From Streptomyces yangpuensis (GTDB lineage: Bacteria; Actinomycetota; Actinomycetes; Streptomycetales; Streptomycetaceae): a stretch of 64,000 nt of DNA. How positions within the stretch are numbered: the stretch's first letter is position 1; each line of letters begins with the position of its first letter. The notes under the pieces are model-generated. The model saw only the letters and a program-made list of their open reading frames with translations. It ran no database searches and was not told the DNA's origin. The DNA lies in assembly GCF_001005295.1 (NCBI RefSeq), contig NZ_LBMK01000009.1:186264-250263 (forward strand), written 5' to 3'. This document shows positions 24,822 to 33,261 of this stretch, in pieces. The position numbers and the translations under genes are program-made.

Positions 24822-25316
24822 ATGACCGATTCCGTGATCCTCGACGTCTGGTGCGAACTGCAGTGCCCGGACTGCCACCGCGCCCTGGACGACGTCCGCG
24901 CCCTGCGGGCCCGCTACGGCGACCGGCTGGACATCCGGCTGCGCCACTTCCCCCTGGACAAGCACAAGCACGCCTTCGCCGCCGCGCAGGCCGCCGAGGA
25001 GGCCGCCGAGCAGGGGCAGGGCTGGCCGTACGCGGAGGCCCTGCTGGCCCGCACGGCGGAGCTGGCCGAGCGGGGTGAGCCGGTGCTGCTGGACGTGGCC
25101 CGCGGCCTGGGTCTCGACGTCGAGGAGTTCGACACCGCCCTGATCGACGGACGGCACATCCTGATCGTCGACGCCGACCAGGCGGAGGGCAAGGCCATCG
25201 GCGTGACCGGCACGCCGACGTACGTGATCGACGGCGAGCGCCTGGACGGCGGCAAGAGCCAGGAGGGCCTGCGCGCCCGCATCGAGGAGATCGTCGACCG
25301 CCTCCTGGCCGCCTGA
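24822..25316 (+). CDS. DsbA-family thioredoxin-like protein
   Basis: A 164-residue thioredoxin-fold protein. The active site CPDC is at residues 15-18 and the cis-proline loop is VTGTPTYVI. The middle is the helical insertion of the DsbA fold. No signal peptide is seen, so it should act in the cytoplasm, like the FrnE or 2-hydroxychromene-carboxylate-isomerase group. Start ATG at 24822. It ends 47 bp from the convergent GNAT gene. Confidence 0.87.
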   Translation: MTDSVILDVWCELQCPDCHRALDDVRALRARYGDRLDIRLRHFPLDKHKHAFAAAQAAEEAAEQGQGWPYAEALLARTAELAERGEPVLLDVARGLGLDVEEFDTALIDGRHILIVDADQAEGKAIGVTGTPTYVIDGERLDGGKSQEGLRARIEEIVDRLLAA

Positions 25317-25340
25317 CCGGTCCGCTCCCCCGCAGGGAGG

Positions 25341-25363
25341 CCCGGACGCCCGGACGCCCGGAC
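25341..25363. repeat. Short tandem repeat in a convergent gap
   Basis: CCCGGACG repeated 2.9 times at 8-bp steps between the stops of the DsbA-like and GNAT genes. Confidence 0.8.
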
Positions 25364-26209
25364 CTAGATCAGTTCCTTCGCGGCGTTCACGGCGATGTCC
25401 CGGTACCCGAGCGACTCGTAGAGCCGCCGGGCCGGGGTGTTGCCCTCGACGACGTGCAGGCCCAGCCGGCTCCCGCCGGCGGCCAGGACGGTCCGCTCGG
25501 CGAGGAGCATGAGGCTGCGCCCGTGGCCCTGCCCGCGGTGTTCGGGCGCGACCTTCACGTCGTACACGTACGGGACGGTGCCGGCGCCTGGCAGCTCGCA
25601 CTCCCCCACCCACAGCGTGCCCAGGGCCTCCCCCGCCACGGTCTGCAGCAGGAGGACGTGCGTCCCGGGGGTGTCCGGGCCGTCGGGCAGCATCCTGGCG
25701 TGTTCGGCGCGGGAGGCCGTCACGCCCTGCTCCTCGGTCATGCCGGGGGCGACGAGCCGGCGGCCGTACTCCACGATGCCCGGCTCCAGCCAGGCGTCGT
25801 ACTCGGCCCGGGTCATCGGCCGCCCGAGGCTGCCCGCCGGGAGGACCGGCGGCTGCGCCGGCAGGTCCTTGACCATGATCCGGCCGGTCTCCCGGTAGCC
25901 GAGGGCCGCGGCCATCCGCAGCGCCGGCCCGGCGTCGGCGGGCACCGACACCGCGACCCCGGTGCAGCGCCAGGAGCGCAGCACCTCCTCGGCGGCGAGC
26001 GCGGCCACCGTGCCGCGTCCGCGCCGCCGGTCGCCCTCGTCGATCCACAGCCCGCGGATCACGCCGATGCCGGGTTGGGCCGCGGAGCGGGTGGCCAGTT
26101 CGAGCGTGCCGACGCGACGGCTGTTGACCCGGACCTCGTAGGTCCGCCGCCGGGTGCCGTCGCTGTTTCGCTGAAGCGGCTGCGCGGGCCGCAGGGTGGT
26201 GGTCATCAC
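25364..26209 (-). CDS. Tandem GNAT acetyltransferase
   Basis: A 281-residue protein with two GNAT domains. The first has GLWIDEGDRRRGRGTVAALA (about 52-71). The second has DVKVAPEHRGQGHGRSLM (about 217-234) and NTPARRLYESLGY. The second acetyl-CoA loop (RGQGHG) is the better conserved and is probably the active one. Substrate unknown. The ATG at 26209 or the one at 26206 may be used. It lies downstream of the class IV aminotransferase on the same strand, 40 bp away. Confidence 0.87.
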   Translation of the reverse strand: MMTTTLRPAQPLQRNSDGTRRRTYEVRVNSRRVGTLELATRSAAQPGIGVIRGLWIDEGDRRRGRGTVAALAAEEVLRSWRCTGVAVSVPADAGPALRMAAALGYRETGRIMVKDLPAQPPVLPAGSLGRPMTRAEYDAWLEPGIVEYGRRLVAPGMTEEQGVTASRAEHARMLPDGPDTPGTHVLLLQTVAGEALGTLWVGECELPGAGTVPYVYDVKVAPEHRGQGHGRSLMLLAERTVLAAGGSRLGLHVVEGNTPARRLYESLGYRDIAVNAAKELI

Positions 26210-26249
26210 TTGGAGTTCTACCTGCCCTACGGCTCCGCGTCACCGGTGC

Positions 26250-27071
26250 TCACGGATCGATGTCGTCGCCGGCCTTCACCTCGAAGATCCGCATGACCTC
26301 GGCCGTGACCGGTCCGGGCTCCCTGGCGATGTCCCGGCCGTCGAGGCGGACGACCGCCTGGGCGTCGCGCAGCGAGGACGTCAGGAAGACCTCCTCGGCC
26401 TGTTCGAGCGCCTCCAGCGGCAGGTCGGTCTCCTTGGCGCCGGCCCAGTCGACGACGAGGGCCCGGGTGATGCCGGGGAGGCAGCCGGACTGCAGGGGCG
26501 GGGTGTGCAGTTCCCCGTCGAGCACGACGAAGACGTTGGACCCGGTGCCCTCGCAGAGCCGTCCGACCGTGTTGGCCAGGAGCGCCTCGGAGGCGCCCGC
26601 CCGGTGGGCCGCGGCGAGGGCGACGACATTCTCCGCGTACGAGGTGGTCTTCAGGCCGGCCACGGCGGAGCGCTCGTTGCGGACGAAGGGGACCGTGATC
26701 ACGGCGGTGGTGTCCGGGCGCCGGGGGGAGGCGGCGACGGCGGCGATCAGGGTGGTGCCGGCGTCGCCGCGGTCGGAGCCGAGCGGGGCGAGGCCGCCGG
26801 TGTAGGTGATGCGCAGGCGGCCGTGTTCGACCGGCTCGGCCTCCAGGACGGCGGCGCAGGCCCGGCGCACCTCGTCGAGGTCGGGGTCCGGGAGGCCGAG
26901 GCCGCGGGCCGAGCGGGTCAGCCGCTCCAGGTGGCGGGTGAGTGCGAAGGCCCGGCCGCGCTCGGCCTTGAGCGTCTCGAAGACGCCGTCGCCCACGGTG
27001 AGCCCGTGGTCGAGGACGGACACCGTGGCGTCGTCGAGGTCCCTGAGGGATCCGTCGAGCCAGATTCTCAT
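26250..27071 (-). CDS. Class IV aminotransferase, probable aminodeoxychorismate lyase
   Basis: A 273-residue PLP enzyme of fold type IV. LDHGLTVGDGVFETLKA marks the N-terminal domain, the PLP lysine lies in GLKTTSYAEN, and EGTGSNVFVV and SGCLPGITRALV bind cofactor and substrate. Paired with the chorismate-binding gene, it most likely makes p-aminobenzoate from aminodeoxychorismate (PabC role); a branched-chain or D-amino acid transaminase cannot be excluded. The ATG at 27071 overlaps the stop of the upstream gene by 4 bases (ATGA). Confidence 0.87.
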   Translation of the reverse strand: MRIWLDGSLRDLDDATVSVLDHGLTVGDGVFETLKAERGRAFALTRHLERLTRSARGLGLPDPDLDEVRRACAAVLEAEPVEHGRLRITYTGGLAPLGSDRGDAGTTLIAAVAASPRRPDTTAVITVPFVRNERSAVAGLKTTSYAENVVALAAAHRAGASEALLANTVGRLCEGTGSNVFVVLDGELHTPPLQSGCLPGITRALVVDWAGAKETDLPLEALEQAEEVFLTSSLRDAQAVVRLDGRDIAREPGPVTAEVMRIFEVKAGDDIDP

Positions 27072-28150
27072 GGTGCGGTCCTTCCGGTGGTGTGGTCGGC
27101 CCCCTGGGGGGCGATGGACTCCCGGCCGGCCGCGACCCGCAGCAGGCGGGCGGCCTTGAGTTCGGTCTCCGCCCATTCGCGGTCGGGGTCGGACCCCCAG
27201 GTGATGCCGGCTCCGGTGCCGAAGAGCAGCCGGGGGCCGCCGGGGGCTTCCCGGTCGATCCAGAAGGTACGGATCCCGACGGCGAGCTCGCCGGTGCCGC
27301 GGTCCGCGTCGACCCAGCCGATGCCGCCGCAGTAGGGGCCGCGCGGGGCGGTCTCCAGGGCCTCGATGATCCGCAGGGCGGAGGACTTGGGTGCGCCGGT
27401 GACCGATCCGGGCGGGAAGGTCGCGGCGAGGAGTTCGGGCCAGCCGACGCCGTCGGCGAGTTCACCGCTCACGGTGGAGACGAGGTGGACGAGGCCGGGG
27501 TGCTCCTCGACGGCGCACAGCTCGGGAACGGTCACGGAGCCCGTGGCGCAGACCCGGCCGAGGTCGTTGCGCACGAGGTCGACGATCATCACGTTCTCGG
27601 CGTGGTCCTTGGGCAGGAGGTCCGCGGCGGTGCGGCCGGTTCCCTTGATGGGTCCGGATTCGACCCGGCGGCCGTCGCGGCGCAGGAACAGCTCGGGCGA
27701 GGCGGTGGCGATCTCCACCCCGTGAGCGGCCAGCCGAATCGTTCCTGCAAAGGGCGCGGGGTTGCCGCGCGCGAGGAGCGCGGTGAGGGCGTCGACATCG
27801 GCGAGGTCCGGACGCGGCAGCGGCGCGGACATCACCCGGCAGAGGTTGGCCTGGTAGACCTCGCCGGCCGCGATGTGCTCGCGGATGCGGCGCACCCCGG
27901 CGACGTACGCGGCCCGGTCGAGGGAGGAGGTCCACTGGTCGGCGTCGGGACCGGCCCAGGCACCGGGGACGGGCGCGGGAACGGGGTCGGGCCGTACGTC
28001 CCCGAAGCGCGCGCAGACGAGGCGCCCTTCGAAGTCGGCGGCCACCGCCCAGAAGCCGGTGGAGTCGAGGGCGGCGGGATCACTGGTGACATCCCGCAGG
28101 TCGGTCGCGAGGAGGCCGCCGAAGCGGGCCATGGGTGGCAGGTCGTGCAC
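27068..28150 (-). CDS. Chorismate-binding enzyme, probable aminodeoxychorismate synthase component I
   Basis: A 360-residue protein of the anthranilate/aminodeoxychorismate synthase component I family. Signatures are PIKGTGRTAADLL, ENVMIVDLVRNDLGRV, FPPGSVTGAPK and GAGITWGSDPDREW. It is short because the N-terminal regulatory domain is reduced. Coupled to the class IV aminotransferase, it should serve folate synthesis. Start is uncertain: GTG at 28150 is taken here, ATG at 28132 is possible; neither has a clear ribosome binding site. Confidence 0.87.
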   Translation of the reverse strand: MHDLPPMARFGGLLATDLRDVTSDPAALDSTGFWAVAADFEGRLVCARFGDVRPDPVPAPVPGAWAGPDADQWTSSLDRAAYVAGVRRIREHIAAGEVYQANLCRVMSAPLPRPDLADVDALTALLARGNPAPFAGTIRLAAHGVEIATASPELFLRRDGRRVESGPIKGTGRTAADLLPKDHAENVMIVDLVRNDLGRVCATGSVTVPELCAVEEHPGLVHLVSTVSGELADGVGWPELLAATFPPGSVTGAPKSSALRIIEALETAPRGPYCGGIGWVDADRGTGELAVGIRTFWIDREAPGGPRLLFGTGAGITWGSDPDREWAETELKAARLLRVAAGRESIAPQGADHTTGRTAP

Positions 28151-28247
28151 GGCTGCGAGTCTATGACCGGCGACGCGGGAGCGCCGGTGCGGTGACGGCC
28201 GGGTGACCTGTGGTGATCGTGCGGCAGCACGCTGCGGAAACGCGTTT

Positions 28248-28275
28248 TTGAGCTGGCCCGGTAATCCGCTAGAGT
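28248..28275 (+). promoter_or_regulatory. Promoter of the tRNA operon
   Basis: TTGAGC (28248-28253) and TAGAGT (28270-28275) are 16 bp apart, 55 bp before tRNA-Gly. It is the only good promoter in the gap upstream of the five tRNAs. Confidence 0.7.
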
Positions 28276-28330
28276 TCAACACGTCGCCAGGGAGCGAAGG
28301 GGGAGAACCCCGGAGCGAACAAGGTGACCT

Positions 28331-28403
<73 letters not shown>

Positions 28404-28442
28404 CGAAGTGGGGGATCTTCCCGAGAACCCCTGCAGCTCCAT

Positions 28443-28513
28443 GGTGGAGTGGCCGAGAGGCGAGGCAACGGCCTGCAAAGCCGTCTACACGGGTTCAAAT
28501 CCCGTCTCCACCT
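28443..28513 (+). tRNA. tRNA-Cys(GCA)
   Basis: 71 nt. Acceptor GGTGGAG/CTCCACC, discriminator T, anticodon loop CTGCAAA giving GCA, T-arm ACGGG-TTCAAAT-CCCGT. Confidence 0.97.
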
Positions 28514-28517
28514 CCAA

Positions 28518-28589
28518 GGACGATTAGCTCAGCGGGAGAGCGCTTCCCTGACACGGAAGAGGTCACTGGTTCAATCCCAGTATCGTCCA
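28518..28589 (+). tRNA. tRNA-Val(GAC) copy 1
   Basis: 72 nt. Acceptor GGACGAT/ATCGTCC, discriminator A, anticodon loop CTGACAC giving GAC. Only 4 bases after tRNA-Cys. Confidence 0.97.
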
Positions 28590-28608
28590 CTGATCCGCAA
28601 GGATCCCC

Positions 28609-28680
28609 GCGCGATTAGCTCAGCGGGAGAGCGCTTCCCTGACACGGAAGAGGTCACTGGTTCAATCCCAGTATCGCGCA
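28609..28680 (+). tRNA. tRNA-Val(GAC) copy 2
   Basis: 72 nt, identical to copy 1 except for compensated acceptor pairs (GCGCGAT/ATCGCGC). Confidence 0.97.
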
Positions 28681-28720
28681 CGCAGTACACGCACCACCTG
28701 CGGTTTCATACCGTGGTCCC

Positions 28721-28792
28721 GCGCGATTAGCTCAGCGGGAGAGCGCTTCCCTGACACGGAAGAGGTCACTGGTTCAATCCCAGTATCGCGCA
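28721..28792 (+). tRNA. tRNA-Val(GAC) copy 3
   Basis: 72 nt, identical to copy 2, 40 bases downstream of it. Last gene of the operon, followed by a strong terminator. Confidence 0.97.
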
Positions 28793-28798
28793 CCACCG

Positions 28799-28832
28799 GA
28801 AAGCCCCGGCCGTCTCCACGGCCGGGGCTTTC
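28799..28832 (+). terminator. Terminator of the tRNA operon
   Basis: Perfect 15-bp stem GAAAGCCCCGGCCGT with its complement and a CTCC loop, 6 bases after the last tRNA-Val. Confidence 0.9.
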
Positions 28833-28905
28833 GCGTTCCGCCACACGGGTGCGCGGTCTCCCGCCGGCTCCGGCGGGCCCCGCCGGCTCCTGCGGGAACG
28901 TCAAA

Positions 28906-28951
28906 AAGGGTGCTGCCCGTACGACTCCCCAGTCGCACGGGCAGCACCCTT
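28906..28951 (-). terminator. Terminator of the small membrane gene
   Basis: A 15-bp perfect stem (AAGGGTGCTGCCCGT) extended inward by CGACT/AGTCG across one mismatch, with a CCCC loop. On the minus strand it is followed by a T-run, so it ends transcription of the gene at 29040-29225. Confidence 0.85.
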
Positions 28952-29039
28952 CACCTGCCGTCCGTCGCGCCCCCGTCCCCACGGGGTACGACAGGCCGAT
29001 GTCCCGGCCCGGGCCGCTCTCCCGGGCCCGGGGCGCCGC

Positions 29040-29225
29040 TCAGCGCCCCGGCATCATGCCCACGGACGACGCCTGCGCCGCCAGCTGATCGAATCCGCCG
29101 AAGAGGAAGAGCAGCAGGGCGGCCAGGGGGAGCACCATGGCCGCGGCCACCAGCGGGTGGCGGGTACCGGACTCATGGCCGTTGAACGCGAATGCCTTGC
29201 GTCCCTGCCGTGCGATGCCCGCCAT
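29040..29225 (-). CDS. Small membrane protein
   Basis: A 61-residue protein. Residues 1-20 are basic and polar (MAGIARQGRKAFAFNGHESG), then one or one and a half hydrophobic helices (LVAAAMVLPLAALLLFLFGG). The start at 29225 has a strong GGGAGAGG site, and a strong terminator follows the stop, so the gene looks real although its function is unknown. Confidence 0.7.
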   Translation of the reverse strand: MAGIARQGRKAFAFNGHESGTRHPLVAAAMVLPLAALLLFLFGGFDQLAAQASSVGMMPGR

Positions 29226-29770
29226 GGCCCTCTCCCTGTCGTCTGGCAGCGGCGGGCTCTTGACCTCGGGGGACGAGTGCATCACCCGCCGCTTGACTTC
29301 AACACTAGGCGGGCGGAAGGCCGCAGGCCTCATGCCCTCGTACCCATTGCCGGGCCTCCGGGAGGATGAGGGCGGCCGTCCCGTGTACTCCCCTGGGTGG
29401 AGACCCTCCCCCTCACGTCGGGGTCATCCCGGAGGGGATGACCGGAGGGTAGTGACTTCCCTCACTTCCGTCACTCCCTGTTTCCGCGTGTCCGCCGACC
29501 GGCCATCCGCAAGATCGACTCGGGTCGCGGCGGCTCCGGCGCGCACTCCGGCGCGCTCCGGCCTGCGGCGGGGCGCCAATCCCCTTGCCCGAAGGGCCGT
29601 TTGGGCATGCCGTGCGCCCCGGTAGCAACGGCCGGCCGGATCCCTGAAGCTCCCTCAAGTGTGCTGTGCCGCACTGACAATCGAATCTCCCGACGAGGGC
29701 GCGGCCTCTGAGCACGCATGCCGGATGGTCCGTAAGCTGTGGCACGTCAACAGGACGACCGGTCAGCGGG
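29226..29770. other. 545-bp gene-free divergent region
   Basis: Between the small membrane gene (minus) and the kinase gene (plus) I find no convincing gene. It holds an inverted repeat GGTCATCCC-ggag-GGGATGACC at 29422-29443 and nearby GTGACTTCCCTCACTTCC-like repeats at 29452-29480. The size and the repeats suggest regulatory DNA. Confidence 0.55.
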
Positions 29771-30973
<1,203 letters not shown>

Positions 30974-31016
30974 CGACGCCCCCGCCTGGCCCGCGGCGCT
31001 GCTTCGACGACAGAAT

Positions 31017-31051
31017 CTAGTGCTGGTGAACCTTTCCGGTCACAGCACTAG
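31017..31051. terminator. Convergent terminator
   Basis: CTAGTGCT pairs with AGCACTAG, then GTGA with TCAC after a one-base bulge, loop of 9. It lies between the converging kinase and RNA methyltransferase genes and overlaps the stop codon of the latter. Confidence 0.65.
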
Positions 31052-31860
31052 GGGCGGCCCTGGGCCACCGCGTAGAAGGCGACCGCGGCGGCGGCGCCCA
31101 CGTTCAGGGAGTCCACGCCGTGGGCCATGGGGATGCGCACCCACTCGTCGGCGGCGACGAGCGCCTGCGTGGACAGGCCGTCGCCCTCGGCGCCGAGCAT
31201 GAGCGCGACCCGCTCCAGGGACTGCGGGGCCGCCACGTCGACCGGGGTCGCCTTCTCATGCGGGGTCAGCGCCAGCAGCTTGAAGCCGGCCTCGCGCACC
31301 GAGTCCAGGCTCTTGGGCCAGGCTTCCAGCCGGGCGTAGGGCACGGAGAACACCGCGCCCATGGAGACCTTGACCGAGCGCCGGTAGAGCGGGTCGGCGC
31401 AGTCGGGCGACAGCAGCACGGCGTCCATGCCGAGGGCGGCGGCGCTGCGGAAGATGGCCCCGATGTTGGTGTGGTCGTTGACCGCCTCCATGACGACCAC
31501 GCGGCGTGTCGTGGCGAGGAGTTCCTCGGCCGTGGGCAGCGGCTTGCGCTGCATGGAGGCGAGGGCGCCGCGGTGCACGTGGTAGCCGGTGACGCGTTCG
31601 GCGAGGTCCGGGCTGACGGCGTAGACCGGGGCCGGGATCTCGTCGATCACGTCGCGCATGACGTCGACCCACTTGGCGGAGAGCAGCATCGAGCGCATCT
31701 CGTACCCGGCGTCCTTGGCCCGTCTGATGACCTTCTCGCCCTCGGCGATGAAGAGGCCTTCCGCGGGTTCGCGCCTGCGCCGCAGTTCGACGTCGGTCAG
31801 GCCCGTGTAGTCGCGCAGGCGGGGGTCGTCGGGGTCGGTGATGGTGATGAGATCAGCCAC
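31048..31860 (-). CDS. TrmH/SpoU family RNA methyltransferase
   Basis: A 270-residue SPOUT methyltransferase that uses S-adenosylmethionine to methylate rRNA or tRNA ribose. The N-terminal substrate-binding part contains GLFIAEGEKVIRRA. The SPOUT motifs are NDHTNIGAIFRSAAALGMDA, LMLGAEGDGLS and VDSLNVGAAAAVAFYA, forming the trefoil knot. The exact target is unknown. It lies 43 bp downstream of cobA on the same strand. Start ATG at 31860. Confidence 0.92.
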   Translation of the reverse strand: MADLITITDPDDPRLRDYTGLTDVELRRRREPAEGLFIAEGEKVIRRAKDAGYEMRSMLLSAKWVDVMRDVIDEIPAPVYAVSPDLAERVTGYHVHRGALASMQRKPLPTAEELLATTRRVVVMEAVNDHTNIGAIFRSAAALGMDAVLLSPDCADPLYRRSVKVSMGAVFSVPYARLEAWPKSLDSVREAGFKLLALTPHEKATPVDVAAPQSLERVALMLGAEGDGLSTQALVAADEWVRIPMAHGVDSLNVGAAAAVAFYAVAQGRP

Positions 31861-31903
31861 AGGGTGATACTGCCTTGTCCTGGGTGCGGTGCCAACGGCC
31901 TTG

Positions 31904-33139
31904 TCAGGCGCTGGTGGTGGGAACGTCCGGGCTTTTGACGCGGACGACCTCGCCGATGACGATGACCGCCGGCGGGCGGACCTCCTCGGCGCGGACCGTC
32001 TCGCCGACCGTGGCGAGGGTGGCGTCCACCCGGCGCTGGGTGGCGGTGGTGCCCTCCTGGACGACCGCGACGGGGGTGTCGGCGGAGCGGCCGTGCCGGA
32101 CGAGCGCCTCGGCGATCAGGCCGATCTTGTCGACGCCCATGAGGATCACCAGGGTGCCGGTGAGCTTGGCGAGGGAGGCCCAGTCCACGAGGGAGCGCGG
32201 GTCGTCGGGGCCGACGTGGCCGCTGACCACGGTGAACTCGTGGGCGACCCCGCGGTGGGTGACCGGGATGCCGACGGCGCCGGGCACGGAGATGGAGCTG
32301 GAGATGCCGGGGACGACGGTGCAGGCGATACCGGCCTCGGCGAGGGCCTGGAGCTCCTCCATGCCGCGGCCGAAGACGTACGGGTCCCCGCCCTTGAGCC
32401 GGACCACGGCCTTGCCGGCCTTGGCGTGCTCGATCAGCGCGTTGTTGATGGCCTCCTGGGCCATGAACCGGCCGTACGGGATCTTCGCGGCGTCGATGAC
32501 CTCGACGTGCGGCGGGAGCTCGTCGAGCAGGTCGCGGGGGCCGAGCCGGTCGGCGATGACCACGTCGGCCTCGGCGAGGAGGCGGCGGCCGCGCACGGTG
32601 ATCAGGTCCGGGTCCCCGGGGCCGCCGCCGACGAGGGCGACGCCGGGGGTGGACTTGTGGCGGTGGCCGGGGGCGGCGAGGCTGCCGTCGCGCAGGCCCT
32701 CGACCACGGCGTCCCGGACGGCGGCGGACCGCCGCGGGTCGTTGCCGGTCAGCACGGCGACGGTGACGCCCTCGATGCGGCCGGTGGCCGGGGTCCAGGC
32801 GGTGGCCGCGGCGGCGTCGTCGGCGCGCACGCACCAGACGCGCTCGCGCTCGGCCTCGGCGGAGGCCTGCTCGTTGACGTCGCGGTGCTGCGTGGCGATG
32901 AGGGCGTACCAGGCGCCGGCGAGGTCGCCGTCCTGGTAGCGGCGGCGCTCCCAGCGGATCTCGCCGGTCTCGGCCATGGCGTCCACGGAGGGGGTGGCGG
33001 AGGGCGAGACGAGGAGGACGTCGGCGCCGGCCGCGATGAGCGCGGGGAGGCGGCGCTGGGCGACCTGGCCACCGCCGATGACGACGACGCGGCGGCCGGC
33101 GAGGCGGAGTCCTACGGGGTAGGCGGGGGTGTCGGCCAT
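31904..33139 (-). CDS. cobA: Uroporphyrinogen-III C-methyltransferase / precorrin-2 dehydrogenase
   Basis: A 411-residue fusion. Residues 1-150 form a CysG/Met8-like NAD domain (GRRVVVIGGGQVAQRRLPAL). From about 165 on is the SUMT methylase domain: VALVGGGPGDPDLITVRG, RLKGGDPYVFGRG and GIPVTHRG. It methylates uroporphyrinogen III twice to precorrin-2, feeding cobalamin and siroheme. The central part of full-length CysG is shortened, so the ferrochelatase step may be weak or absent. The ATG at 33139 gives the standard N-terminus; a longer open frame upstream looks non-coding. Confidence 0.92.
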   Translation of the reverse strand: MADTPAYPVGLRLAGRRVVVIGGGQVAQRRLPALIAAGADVLLVSPSATPSVDAMAETGEIRWERRRYQDGDLAGAWYALIATQHRDVNEQASAEAERERVWCVRADDAAAATAWTPATGRIEGVTVAVLTGNDPRRSAAVRDAVVEGLRDGSLAAPGHRHKSTPGVALVGGGPGDPDLITVRGRRLLAEADVVIADRLGPRDLLDELPPHVEVIDAAKIPYGRFMAQEAINNALIEHAKAGKAVVRLKGGDPYVFGRGMEELQALAEAGIACTVVPGISSSISVPGAVGIPVTHRGVAHEFTVVSGHVGPDDPRSLVDWASLAKLTGTLVILMGVDKIGLIAEALVRHGRSADTPVAVVQEGTTATQRRVDATLATVGETVRAEEVRPPAVIVIGEVVRVKSPDVPTTSA

Positions 33140-33234
33140 GGCGGATGCGGCTCCTGGGGGCGGCGGTGCTCTTGCGTGCCGCTGCGGCGCTGGAGCGGCG
33201 GGATTGCTGACGTGCGGTGATGCGGTGCGGGTCC

Positions 33235-33261
33235 ACCATACGGCGCGGGCCGTCCGGTCAG
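33235..33261 (-). promoter_or_regulatory. Possible promoter of cobA
   Basis: On the minus strand CTGACC (33256-33261) and TATGGT (33235-33240) are 15 bp apart, 95 bp before cobA. The spacing is short. If used, it would let cobA be expressed apart from the unusual gene upstream. Confidence 0.3.

Noticed and set aside
28518..28792. Three near-identical 72-bp units that resemble a repeat array or CRISPR
   Set aside because: Each unit folds as tRNA-Val with intact anticodon GAC; spacers are short and unequal, and no cas genes are present.
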